The notes under the pieces: model-generated | What the model saw: only the letters and a program-made list of their open reading frames with translations | Databases searched by the model: none | Told to the model about the DNA's origin: nothing | In this document: piece by piece, positions 45,201 through 57,100 of the stretch | Position numbering within the stretch: the stretch's first letter is position 1 | How the letters are laid out: each line of letters begins with the position of its first letter | Source: Zingiber officinale | Taxonomy: Eukaryota > Streptophyta > Magnoliopsida > Zingiberales > Zingiberaceae | Length of the DNA stretch: 64,000 bases | Reading direction: 5' to 3' | NCBI RefSeq assembly: GCF_018446385.1 | Contig: NC_055991.1 | Coordinates: forward strand, 119,641,794-119,705,793 | Position numbers and translations under genes: made by a program

Positions 45201-45853
45201 AAGCAGGTATTGCCCAGATTGTTCAAACCCCTCAATCCCCAAGGCAACGGCGCGGAAGAGGTAGTGCAGGAAGTGGTGGCGGCGTTAGCCGTCGAATTCA
45301 CTGTGGTGGCGGTGGAACAAGAGGAGGCATTGCCCTCCCGGACGAGCAAAGGGTTAGATCTCCGCCCGATCACCGCACGCTCGCCCGTATTGAGGGCCCA
45401 GCGGCGATATTCCACCCTGCGAGGCCGCTTCGTGCGTCTGCCCGTCTGCGTCTGCGGGGCCCAGCAGGCGGCGGGCGCGGTGAGCGCGATCACGACGGCG
45501 GCGTCGAAATCGGGATCGTACACCTGATCGCTGCACGCGGAGCAGAACAGCTCCACCCGGTCTACGTCGACGCCGATCTCGTGCCCCGGGCGCATCGCCG
45601 CATGTTCGGCCGCATGGCGGATGCAGGATACGGCGGCGCAGGCCACGCAAACGTACAACCGGGCGCCCCCGCCGCGGCAGGCGCCGCAGCGAGGCACCTC
45701 CCCTGGGTCGCGGCAAACCTCGGGCCGCCCGAGCGGAGGCCGCCGGCGGAGGATGCGGTGGAGCGATCGGAGCTCTGAACCGCCGCCGCCTGCGATGTAA
45801 GCGGCGAGATGAGGGCAAGGCGGCGGGAGGCGGAGGGTGGAGTTGGAAGCCAT
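42207..45853 (-). CDS. UBP22: UBP22-like ubiquitin-specific protease (3 coding exons, 597 aa)
   Basis: Cysteine protease that removes ubiquitin, orthologous in layout to plant UBP22 / yeast Ubp8, the H2B deubiquitinase of the SAGA DUB module in chromatin. Coding exons on the minus strand: 45853-44955, 44454-44333, 42979-42207. An N-terminal ZnF-UBP-like Cys/His region ('[25 protein letters not shown]') precedes the catalytic core. The Cys box is [13 protein letters not shown] with Cys217; QQHDAHEFF follows in exon 2. A zinc-finger CTIC..CQQC insert lies at about 363-441. The His box GHYLTYLRL has His544, with CDDAW at 558-562. All catalytic residues are present. The start at 45853 (MASNST) was chosen over 45907, which adds 18 residues with no family resemblance that I recognise. 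The gene is convergent with FCA and divergent from EMC7. Confidence 0.9.
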
Positions 45854-46549
45854 TGTAGGTGGATCTGCGCGCTGATTCGTGCGGCGCAACGGAGAGATGA
45901 ACCTCATGGATCGGACGGAGGCGACTCGACTCGACTCCGTGCCGGACTCACTGAGTCAATCAAATTAACAGCTACTAAATTATAATATAATTTAAATAAA
46001 ATTATGATAAAATGGAAAGAAAGAAACTAAATAAAGAAAAAAGAGAAAATAAGATCAATAGTGATAATCGTGTGTAATGATTCAGATAAAATGGAACAAG
46101 GGCGGAAGAGGAGCTAGTCGACTCGGAGACGGAATCGGCTACAGTGGCGGTTCGTCGAACGAGGAGGAGCAGACGATTCATTTATACGAACAGGAAGAGT
46201 TAAGCAATGTCTTCATAAGATTAGCTGCTTGCTACTTCGAAACATTTGTTATTCATGACCTATAGATATCCGCTACGTGTGTTTGTGTGACACGCGTCAT
46301 ATTACAGATGGATTTATATAGTTGCTTCTGTATTTAAGAAGTATTTGATCAATGGACTACCTACGTTTATGTGGCCTCCATGGTGAAATCAACGGCTACA
46401 TCCAATGAGAAAACAGGTCTGGAATTGGGTACCGAATCGTTGTGCAGGAATTCTATGACTGGCTACCAGTCATTATGGGAATTTGGACTTTACGTGGGGG
46501 TTTGTGCAAATATCGCGACGATAAAGCGAGATCCTCGTCTCCGGAGGCG
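45854..46549. promoter_or_regulatory. Head-to-head intergenic region, UBP22 / EMC7
   Basis: 696 bp separate the two start codons, so promoters and both 5' UTRs share this space. The part near UBP22 is GC-rich, then AT-rich from about 45955 to 46080. No TATA box convincing enough to report. ORFs at 46077 and 46371 are too short and without known motifs. Confidence 0.5.
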
Positions 46550-49500
46550 ATGAGATCAGCGGCGGCAATGGCGGCAGGTTTCGTCGGTTCACCGGTGGCG
46601 ATCCTTGTTTTAGTTCTATTTTATTCGCATCTCCTCGCTTTGGCCCTCGCTGACGGCGCTAGGTGCCCTTCTCAATCGATTTTAATTGCTTTAACCGAAC
46701 CCTATCTGGAAATTTCCTCAATTGATTTTGCTATCGTTCAATTCTCAGCTCCGACGACGGGTACAGGATTGCGGGACGGGTGAAACTGGGAGGTTAGTGA
46801 TTTCCTTCATTCTCTTTGATTAGGTCTTTGGACTTTGGAGCAATCCAGAGCGAAGACAAATTACTGTAATTTGATTTGGTGATTATGAAACTGGATGTTG
46901 GGATCTTTAATATGAAACTTGATTCTATTCTATTTTTTGTTCGATGACCTTGTCACTAGACTTTTCTACGGGGTTAAAGTTTGGTATCAGTAGGTTTGAT
47001 ATGGTCGTAAGCTTTCCTCCTAAACGTTGGTGTGTGAATGAAATAGTATTGAATCTAGGCGGTCCTTGACTCCTCGAAGTATATTAGAGCTTCAGTATGA
47101 GTTTCTGTTGTATTTCAGCATTTTAACATCATGAAATTCATATGTAGAAACCTTATGCAAATATTTTAAGACGAATATATGATCACTATTGATACAGCAA
47201 TTTTCCCCCACATAACTTGATTGATGTATGATTAAAAAGTTGCATGGCAAAGAGTGGAAGGATGTGATCTGAATCCGAGTGGTCAAGGGAGATCAATGGC
47301 AACCTATCATGTCGAGAAGCTTGTTGGCTTGAGAAAGGACTTTGAGGAGTGCTGTCTAGGAGAAGACCACATGTACTAGGAAAGGATGGCCACCATCCCT
47401 GAAGCTATAAAACGGGCCAAGTAGAGTAGAAGGGTGTGAAGTAACCACAAGAGAGCCAATACACTATTTCTCGGCAATTCTGAGAAGATAACTTTTGCAT
47501 TCAATCTGGGTCTTCATAATCCACGCCAAGAATTTGGATCACCACCGCTGAGTCAGGTTCACCTGGGTTGAGTTAGTTTCACTTTGTCTGAGCTAGACCA
47601 CTTCTGCCAATCTAGCCACACATTGATTGATCTGATCTCATTCCGGCCTGGCCGACTCATCTCAGTTGGAATTAGTTCACACCCAAGTTGCCACGTAGCT
47701 TATACCTCTTTTTGGTACAATCTCACAGCTAAGTCTACGCTCACCCCTAGGTTGAACAAACTCCCATATATACTATTGTGAATTCACTCTCGACAATCAT
47801 GGAATTCGTTGAACTTTATTACTTTATAACACAATGGGAAAGCTTTAGTACACTATGAAATGCTGCCGACTACATACTAACATTATGTTATGCTTGTACT
47901 TATCTGTGAACTAAAATTCTTCCATTAAATCTTGGCACCGATATGCCAAATGTATGTTCCATAGACCTTTTTTTGGGGTTTCTTAAAAGTTGATGCAGCA
48001 ATTTTTCCAAGTGCCATGTGTATAATAGTTTTTGAGTGTTTTAAAATTTGAAGAGATAAGATTATGAAAGCCAGCAAAGTTTTATCATCTGTTGTCCAAT
48101 TGTATTGACTTAAAAGGTTTTTTAAAATAGTACTTGTTGAAACACTAGCTATGCTTTATCATGCTAAGGAAACATATGGTAGCATACAATTGATAATTCC
48201 TTTCATTTTGTTAGAGAGCACTTCAGGGTACATATGCACAATCTAAGCCACTGTGAATCCTATGTGGGAGTAGTAGCTCAGGACCTCGAGTTTTACTGTG
48301 GAGGTTGACTAACACGTTGAACAGAGTTTTGATTAGTTTATTTTGTTTGGGTTTGCAACAAGTGATCAGTGTTAAAGTTGTTTGTTAATTCTATTATGAT
48401 TTAGTTATATATTTATTCTTGTCTCTTGTTTCCTCTTTGCTTCCACAATGATAATGATATAACAACATTGTTTCACCATGCCGTCAGGGATCTCACATAT
48501 ATAGTAGATCTTGTGTTTGATTTCCAATTCTATCTCATGGCATGGTCCAAACAAATAATTGTGATGTACTGATCTACAACTTCTGCTTATTGTTGCTATT
48601 TGTATGAATATAGGATATGGCTTTCATCTGAGCATGCAGCAAATGATTTGCTAAAACTGGTTTTGCATCTCCTGGTGTCCTAATTGATGTTTTTCTTTTT
48701 GGACTTTGCTAAAGATTTTGATTGTTGCCTCTTTTTTTTTTTGTTAGGTAAAACTCCCAAAGAGTTTGGTCTTTTGCCAAAGCTTACAAATGCCAAAGTC
48801 ATACTTAATGGTGGTCAAAGCATCACTTTTACAAGAGCAGATGGTTATTTCTCATTGTATCCTCTTGGGCAATTATATACCTTCTTCTGTTAGCCTCAAA
48901 TTTTGCTGTTAGTTTTTGCTGTAGGTTCATGGTTAAACATACTTTTGCAGTGTCCTTGAAAAGGTAGAAGGATACATCTTTTTATTTTTGGAAATGTTTC
49001 CTTTTGGCATTTTGGTTATATAAGTGAATGCATCATAGTTATGATCTTAACTTATATGCTCAAAGTCACAATGTGCCAGCTGGAACACATCTGATTGAAG
49101 TAGCTGCACTAGGTTATTTCTTTTCCCCGGTAATATTTCTTCTCTCCTATTACATGTTCAAACACGAAGAAACCATGGGCTTGCTTCCTCTTTATCAAAA
49201 CACATGCATGTATTCGCAGGTTCGTGTTGATATCAGTGCTAGAAACCCTGGTAACATCCATGCAGCACTCACAGAGAATCGCAGAGTTCTTAATGAGCTG
49301 ATCCTCGAGCCACTAAGAGAGGAGCATTACTATGAGGTGAGAATTTTTAAGCTACTTGTGATCACGAATACTAGTTTTACAAAATGTTATTGATTTTTTG
49401 ATGCTTGTTTACAGATAAGGGAACCGTTTTCCATTTGGTCAGTAGTGAAAAGTCCAATGGGTTTAATGTTGGGTTTCACGCTTTTGGTGATATTTGTCAT

Positions 49501-50662
49501 GCCAAAATTGATGGATAGTATTGGTAAGTTTGATAAAGTATTCATCATATGCAATTTGAACAACACATCTACATAAGAAAGCTAGTGTATTCTAAACTAA
49601 AGCTGTTCCAATCCAAATCTAAATGGTATTTGTTCGCTTCACCATGCTTCTACATGAACATCACAAATGCTGCACATATACATAACTGAGCAATATCTGT
49701 TATTTAGGCAGCATCTATACAAATGAACTTTTGAAAGAAATCAGATAACTAGAGATAATTATATAACAAATTGTCTCCATATCATGTTCATTCACTACTT
49801 CATGCTATGTTTCTATGTTTCTATGTTTCTATGCAAAGTGCACTCTAGCAGTTATGTATTTTATTTTACAAAGAAATGAGACTTTAGATTTCCTTTGGTA
49901 ACAGTATGATTAAGTGTTAATATAGTGTGATCAATTCATATCTACTAATGCACATTTGAGCAGAGTTTAATGATTGAGAATGACTGTAAAAAAATATGCC
50001 CTTGTGATCCACTCTAGCTTTGAATTCGACTTCCAAAAGGTGTTCATGCTCTACAAGGGCACTGTGCTTCAGTTTCAATTGCTATTCCTATGCTATGTGT
50101 TACATGCTCCATCATCCTTTTGAATTTGTCGATCTAATGGTGATTTATTATGGTCCTTTTGTATTTCCCACTCTCGAATAATGTCTTCATCTGTTACTTT
50201 GCCCCCCTCAATCTCCATGTAAACTGTACGAGTAGCAGCGGCATCATCTTTGTTTATAAATGCGTGTTACGATACCTGATCACTTTTCTGTTTCTGTGTC
50301 TCTGTGTTTCGGTTCATCAGATAGGGGTGTTTGTTTGTTTTTATTCAGCAGTTCACCCTGTATCTCTATGTTCCATCGCCTTTTCAAATTTGTGGACCGA
50401 ATAGTGCGTCCAATATTGCTTCGGCCTATATCTGTATGTAAATGGTACAAGTACCGGTAGCATCATCTTAGTTTGCAAATGCATTATGCTTGGTATATGT
50501 TCCGCTGTCTTCCTCTTCTCTATGTAAAATGTAGCATTCGTACTGTCTTTTTCAATCCGTTCGCTTTCTCCTTCAGATCCAGAGGAAATGAAACGGGCTC
50601 AAGAGGAAATGAGGGCGCAAGGGATTCCTTCGATTTCGAACATGTTGCCGAGGGGCAGTTGA
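46550..50662 (+). CDS. EMC7: ER membrane protein complex subunit 7 homologue (7 coding exons, 213 aa)
   Basis: Subunit of the ER membrane complex, an insertase for tail-anchored and multipass membrane proteins. Exons: 46550-46662, 46749-46792, 48748-48856, 49066-49129, 49220-49336, 49415-49523, 50577-50662; phases are consistent throughout. An N-terminal signal peptide is visible (Ala/Leu-rich, about residues 7-36, ending LALADGA). Then comes the lumenal beta-sandwich domain of the EMC7 family ('YRIAGRVKLGGKTP', 'AKVILNGGQSITFTRADGYFSFHNVPAGTHLIEVAALGYFFSPVRVDIS'). A transmembrane helix at about 165-178 (GLMLGFTLLVIFVM) and a short charged cytosolic tail (DPEEMKRAQEEMRAQG) follow. Length matches the family (about 200-240 aa). 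Met 46568 could be an alternative start. Intron 2 (46793-48747) holds LTR-like sequence. Confidence 0.92.
47270..47830 (+). repeat. Possible TE fragment in EMC7 intron 2
   Basis: This part of the intron differs in style from its flanks. It has a CTATAAAACGG box (near 47405) followed by a leader-like stretch and is richer in GC than the surrounding intron, as expected of an LTR. No terminal TG..CA pair or target duplication was found, so the call is weak. Confidence 0.3.
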
Positions 50663-51438
50663 GCTTCAGACCGAGTTGGAAATGCACCTGAAAAAGATTA
50701 TATTCCACAAGATTTACTGTGCAATGAAATAACTTATCATTTTGTGCTTTAACTATTTTTAGGGTTGGATTATGGGACTGAAATCATCTGATTAATTAAT
50801 TTGTTGTTCTTAGGAAGGCTTTGTGGTTGTATCATGAAGCAGTGTTTAGGAGTCGTTTCCTATATTATAAACTCTTTTGTTGTGTAGCTGTGGATTTATA
50901 CACAGCTCAGACCTTTGCAGACTAGCCACTAGATAAATTCGAAAAGCACAGGTCAGTCTTGTTATGACACTCCAGTATTACTGGTTGTTCGAATTTCACG
51001 GGCATTCGTAATCACTGCTACAATGTCCCGGGATAAGTGGACATTGGTGTAATGGAAAGGGTGTACCTTCGAGAAGTCTTGACTGATCAAACGGGGTGCA
51101 TGAAGACTCGGCAGTTCCAGGTTCACCCTTTCGAGCCTTTACATCCTTCTTGACTTCCTGAGAAGTCAAGAAAATGAATCAAACTTTTTCTTTCTTGGAC
51201 AAAAGAATTGAATTTTTAAAAGAGCAAAATGAATAGCTTAACGCCCAAGGAATACAAAAAAAGTGATCCAATCCTGAAATTATAGCATATAACTTTTTTT
51301 ACTGCCCAAATCTTCCAGTTGTTTCAAAATCGAGAAATCTCTACCCGTGCAATACAACATACTATTTTTTTACTTCCTAAGTCTTCGAGATATTTTAAAA
51401 TAGAAACAATTATCCTATTTAGATTCCGGAATTATTTA
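50663..51438. other. EMC7 3' UTR and intergenic DNA
   Basis: No gene seen. The EMC7 3' UTR should lie in the first 100-250 bp. Confidence 0.5.
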
Positions 51439-51654
51439 GGATGAGTTTGGTATGTGTATTTTTCATTTTCATTTTCTGAAAAATACATGATTTTTAGAAA
51501 ACAGAAAATGATTTTTTGTCATTCTTTATTTTTCTAGAAAATGCTAGTTATTTTTTTAGGAAACAAGTACGAAAAACGTAAATCAAACATCATTTTTTAG
51601 AAAACGCACATTTTCAGAAAATGAAAATGAAAAATGCGCATACCAAACGCACCC
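51439..51654. mobile_element. Tourist-like (PIF/Harbinger) MITE, 216 bp
   Basis: Long terminal inverted repeats: the left end GGATGAGTTTGGTATGTGTA and the reverse complement of the right end GGGTGCGTTTGGTATGCGCA continue in near-complementarity for over 40 bp (TTTTTCATTTTCATTTTCTGAAAA on both). Flanked by TTA on both sides (51436-51438, 51655-51657). No ORF. Confidence 0.85.
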
Positions 51655-52389
51655 TTAATTACTTTGAAAGTAAAATTCCATCAAAATAGGTTGGATAAAT
51701 GAATTTCATGGCCATTTTCTATTTTTAATAATTATATAATTGCCATAACTTATATTATTAATTTTCCAAAAAAAAACACGGCGTGGAAGGGAGGAAAAAA
51801 AGTATTGCACTAGTGAGTAAATGCAGGGACCAGATCCATTAGCCATGTCTCTTCTATTTCAGCCTCCATGGTGGGTGTAAGTGAGTTGATACTTAAATGG
51901 TAAATTTATAGTACAGGAGCAGGTTTGAATCTTTTGAGATTTATTCTCATAGTAAATAAAATTCTCCCTTCTAAAAGGTCGCTTAGTATCATCATTTACT
52001 TCCCTTTCACAAAGCCTTGGTAGGCAATAGAGGGGCCTTGAGTGGGCGTTATTTGCATGGGTATAAACGAGTCAAACTGCTTGCGAGCTATTCGGATCTT
52101 GATTCGAAAAAAGTTCATTCGATTAAGTTAACGAACCAAGCTCGAGTCTGATTTCTAGCTTGAAAATATTATCGAGTTCAAATCGAGCTTAATAGTATTT
52201 GGTTTATGAACTCGCGAACATGTTCGTTAAGATATTGGTTTATATACACACACACCTGTAAAAGACCTAGTAGAGAACCAGTGCCCCGGCTATAGTCTAG
52301 GAATGTGGCAGTAGCCTTCCTTTCTTAGCCTGCACAGGACTTACCTTGGTATAATCTCTACTTACTCTTTTACCGTTAGTGTTCACTTG
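51655..52389. other. Intergenic DNA, no gene
   Basis: AT-rich. 52060-52230 has AACGAGTCAA/CTCGAGTC/TCGAGCTT repeats of a kind often seen in old plant TE fragments, but no ends could be defined. Confidence 0.4.
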
Positions 52390-53442
52390 TGTTGGACCCT
52401 AGTTGGCCGGTTAGAAGGTTGGGGGGGAGGTTGAATAAACCTGCACAAATTACAAAAGAAATCCTTCTTGGACAATTAATTTAAATAGCGAGCGAATACT
52501 TGTAAAAAATAATTAAATGAACAGAAAAGAAAGAGACTCTGGAATTTTTACTTGGTTACAATCGGGGAGGTTGTTAATCTAAGGAAATGAATAACACTAC
52601 TTTCTCATTCAGACGGAGAAGTCTCTTTACAGCAATTTACGTACAAAAATGAAGAAGCTAAAAAAAGTGGAAAGCGTATACAAGTGTTGCTCAATAATTC
52701 TTGTTGTTGTCAAGCTTCTGGACCAAGGCTGTATTTATAACCTTGGTCGGGGCGCCTGGAAGGATTCCAGGCACCTAGAAGGGGATAAAATTTTATCATC
52801 TTTGCAACGGTCAACATCCACGTCGACCGTAGATAAAAAGAGGTTCTAGGCACTCAGAATCGCTCCGGGCACCCGGACCGGTCCGAGCGCTCGGAATGGA
52901 TCCGGGTTCTTTGCTCCAGTGCTGCTTGCCTCGGTCCGGGTCTTCCGCTCCGGCTCCGCTCGCTTGGGTGATTTCAGCCAATCAAAATAAGGCTCACCCG
53001 AACCCAATTTCGGCCTTCTCCTTAAGCAAGCTTCCGCTTCGGCTTCTCGTACCTTGGAATCGTCGCATGCTTCCTTCTCGTCCACCAGCGTACTCTTCCG
53101 CAGCTTCGTCCCTTGGACGCACCGAGCCCGTCGGCTTTCTCCAGTACCTACCTTCTCGCTAGATGCGTCTTTTGCTTCCCGAGCAGTATTCCGCTCTAGC
53201 TTCTCATCCCTCGGAAACATCGCACGCTCCCTTCTCATCCGCCGGTGTACTCTTCCGCAACACTTCGTCCCTCAGACGCATCGAGCCCGTCAGCTCTCTC
53301 CCATGCCGTCCTTCTCGCTAGTTGTGTCTTTTACTCGACTTTCTGTGCTTCTAAGTTCCTACACATTTAGACATAGGGTTAAACACAACAGGACTTAATT
53401 TAACTTATTTGATCACATCAAAACAACCTTGGGATTCCAACA
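52390..53442 (-). repeat. Outer copia 3' LTR (1053 bp)
   Basis: TGTTGGACCCTAG..GGATTCCAACA; pairs with 61687-62781. ORFs here (52846-53238 and 52896-53398) are LTR sequence. GGCGCC-type repeats lie at about 52748-52880 and, on the minus strand, upstream of TATAAATA (about 52735). Confidence 0.9.
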
Positions 53443-54127
53443 ATCTCCCCATTTTTGATGTGAGCAACCCAAGTTAAGGTAGAGTAAACAAATAAAGTTA
53501 AAGCAAAAATAAATTTTACAATAAAGTACAAAAAGTAGGAAGCTAGAAATTTGATTTTTAAGCTACCTCCCCCCTAGACTTAATCTTTTTCTTCTTCCCC
53601 TTTGATCACATAAAAAATGAGGTTCTATAAAAATCTAAGGGTAATTCAAAAAAATTTTGCAGTAGTTTTGAAGTTTTTAAGTGTTGCAGCAAAAATTTTC
53701 TAAGTAAAAAAAATTTCAAGCAAAAAAATTTTCTAAGTTTTTTTTTCTTAAAAAAATTGTGCACCTTATAAAATAAATTTTGGTAAGGCAAAGTTTATAT
53801 AATAACTCAAAAACTTTAAGTTAAACAGATGAGAGATTTTTCTAAGTTAAACAAATTTGCAGAGAAAAATTTGAGGATTTTAAAAAATTGAGTAACTATT
53901 TTAAAAAATTATCTAATTTCAATTTCAATTTAATGCTTTATCAGTTAGTCAATTAAACAATTTATTTCGTTAATTGGCTTCCAGACTGTGGCGAGGCACT
54001 AGACCTTCTTGGTTATTGGATCATCAATCACTTCTAAACAAAGTCTCTTAAAGAAATTCAACCGTTTAATTTTTTTTGCTGAAAAGTGCTAAGTCTAAAT
54101 TAAAGTTCAAGTTAGACGAGACTTTAG

Positions 54128-57100
54128 TGTTGGTGCAGCAGGGCAGGCAAGAGGGGAGGGGTGAATTGCCTGCAAATAAAGAATACCCTCCTCAAGACTT
54201 TTCAACTCAAAAAATAATAGCAATAATAAAAGATAAAATAGTAGTAATAAAAAAGAGATAGGAAATTTAACTTGGTTACAATCCAGGGGTTGTTAATCCA
54301 AAGCAGTCTAACAGCTCTACTAGAATGTCTCCTTCACTGTAGGCGGAGAAGTCTTTTTTACACACTAAGAATGCTCAGAAGTTTCTAGGAACTTAATACA
54401 GAGTTGATTGATTAATTCCTAGGTCCAGAGACCTTTATATAGCTCCTGGAAACTCTATCTCGAGTGTTGAGGGCATCTCCAAGGGGGTTGAGGGCGCCTC
54501 CAAGGGATTTGACTGGATATAACTCTATCTGATTACAAACGACCACTTTGGCCAGGTCGAAGGAGCCTCTAATGGCCTTGAAGGCGCCTTCAAGGCAATG
54601 AAGGCGCCTCCAAGCCTGCAGGCAGCGTAGGCACCTTCAGTACTTCGTTGAAGGCGCCTCCAACTAGCTTTTCCAGCTCCTTTTGACTTGTTTTCTTCTT
54701 TCGAGGCTCTGAATGTTTGGGTGATTGTGGCCAACCGAAATAGGGTTCACCCGAACCCAATTTCTGGGTTTCTCCTCGAGCAAGCTTCCGTTCTGGCTTC
54801 TCGTCCCTCGAACATCGCGCACGTTCTTCTCGTCCACCGGTGTACTCTTCTGCAGCTCTCTCGTCCTTTGGACGCACTGAGACCGTCGGCTCTCTTCCCG
54901 TGCCGTCCTTCTCACTAGCTGCGTCTTCCGCTCGACTTCCTGCGCTCCTGCACACTTAGACACAGGGATCAAATAACAAATAGGACCTAACCTAACTTGG
55001 TTGATCACATCAAAATAACCACGGGGTCCAACAATCTCCCCATTTTTGATGTGCACCAACCCAAGTTCAAGTTAGGGAAAAAAATAGACAAACAGTAATT
55101 TATAGAAATTACTAAACTAATAGTTTAAGCATAAAGATTTTCAATAATAGAATTTGCAACACTAAGAATTTTTTTAAAATTTTTTAACTCTCCCTAAACT
55201 TGTTCCTATCTCTCCCCCTTTGATCACAACAAAAAAAATGGGGTTATAATTTTCAAGTAGAAGTTTTCTAAGGAAAAGTTCAAGTTCTAAAAGAAATCAT
55301 TTTCAAAATAATTTCTAAGTTAAAATAAATAAAATTTAAAATAAATTAGTTTCAAAATAATTGCCAAAGAAAATTTTAAAGATTTTACAAACATAAATAT
55401 TTTTGAAACATTTTTTATAAGCAGATTTTTTTTTAACTTAGGCAATTTTTTTTTAAAATATCTTTTGAAAATTTTCGAAGTGAAACTTAGGTTAGACAAT
55501 TTTTTGAAAAAAAATTGAAACAACAAATTTCTAATTTCAGAAGAAATTTTAACTTAGGCAAAAAAATATTATTTGAGAATTTTTCTAAGTAAAAATTTTA
55601 TGCATGAAACATTTTTCTAAGTATAAAAATATTTTTGATAAATTAAAAAAAACTGTTTGAAATTTTTTTAAAGTATTATTTAATTCTAATTTTAATGCTT
55701 TACCAGAAAGTTAATTAAACATTTTATTTCAATATTTTGGCTTCCAGGTCGTGGCAAGACACTAGGCTTTCTTGGTTATTGGAGCAACAACCACTTCCTT
55801 AGACAAAGCCTCATAAAGAAATTTTAACGTTTAATTTTCTCGCTAAAAGCTTTAACTAAAAAAAAATTAGTCTAGAAAAAATTTTGGAACCCAGTAAAGG
55901 TTCCTTCCTACTAGATTAATCAAGAACTTAGGGGTACATAACTTTTGGAAACTTTCCTAAGTTGTCCCTCATGTTTTCTAATATACCAGTTTAATTTTCC
56001 ATATAACTTGAGTTTTGATTTTGGAAATTTATTTAAGCATGCATAATCATTTTTCAATTTTTCAATTTTATTTTTCAATTTCTTATTCTCTAATTTTAAA
56101 TTATCGTACATTTCTAGTGGACATACTTTTGCAAAATTTAACTTCAACTCATTATTCTCCTTTTCTAATTTAACTAAGTCTTTAGTGAGAACTTTTATGA
56201 ATTGAAAGGATTGCTTGGGAGTCAGATTATGTACCTCACTTACCTTTATTTATGATGCTCCCTCTTCATCGCAGTTTTCTTCTTCTGATGATCATCCCTC
56301 TTCATCTATGCTCATTTCTGAGCTGGTCTTATCTTCTACTATTTAATGGTTGGCCATCAGTGCTAATCTCGAGAAGGCTTCCACTTCAGACTCCGAGGAT
56401 GTAGATTCATCCCATGTAGCCTTCAGACTCTTGCGCTTCGAGGACGTCGGTCTTTTGTACTTTTCCTTTTCGTTGTTCTTTTTCTTCATCTTCGGACAAT
56501 CATCCTTGATGTGTCATTTCTCGTTGCAATTGTAGCATCGGACCATCTTTTTGTTGCGTTGATGCTTCCTCGACTGCGACCTAAATTTATTAATTTTAAT
56601 AAATTTATTTAACTTCCTTACCAATAGTGCTGCTTCGGTTTCATCGATCGACGCTTCGGAGTCGGGATCGTCCATCTCGGCTTGTAGGGCAATGTTAAGG
56701 TTTGTCTTCTCTACTTGTTTAAGCTCTGCAATTCGAGACTCGTGAAGTTCGAATGTAGAAAACAAATTTTCTAAAGTACTTACCTCAAAGTCCTTAGAGA
56801 TGTAATATGCATCTACTAAGGATGTCCATTCTGGAGACATTGGGAAGGCGTTGAGCGTGTACCGGCTCGAGTCTTGATTTGTTACCGATTCTCTGAGGTT
56901 GTTCAGTTGCGTTATTAGCTCCTTAATTCTTGCTTGAAGTTGCGCTACTTTTTCACCGTTGTTCATCCGGAGATTTGTCAGCTGGGTCCAGAGAATGTCC
57001 TGCCTTGCTAACTTCGCTTCTGAGTGCCTTCGTGGAGCTCCAAGAATTTTTCCCAGAGGTCTTTGGCGGAGTCGTAGCTTCCAATATGACTTACGTCCTG

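Noticed and set aside
45182-45818. Long ORFs on both strands across the first exon of the UBP22-like gene
   Set aside because: GC-rich exon produces spurious open frames; the minus-strand frame with ZnF-UBP and Cys-box motifs is the real one.
52846-53398. Ser/Leu/Arg-rich ORFs repeated at 62115-62737
   Set aside because: Located in the paired LTRs of the outer copia element; LTR sequence, not genes.
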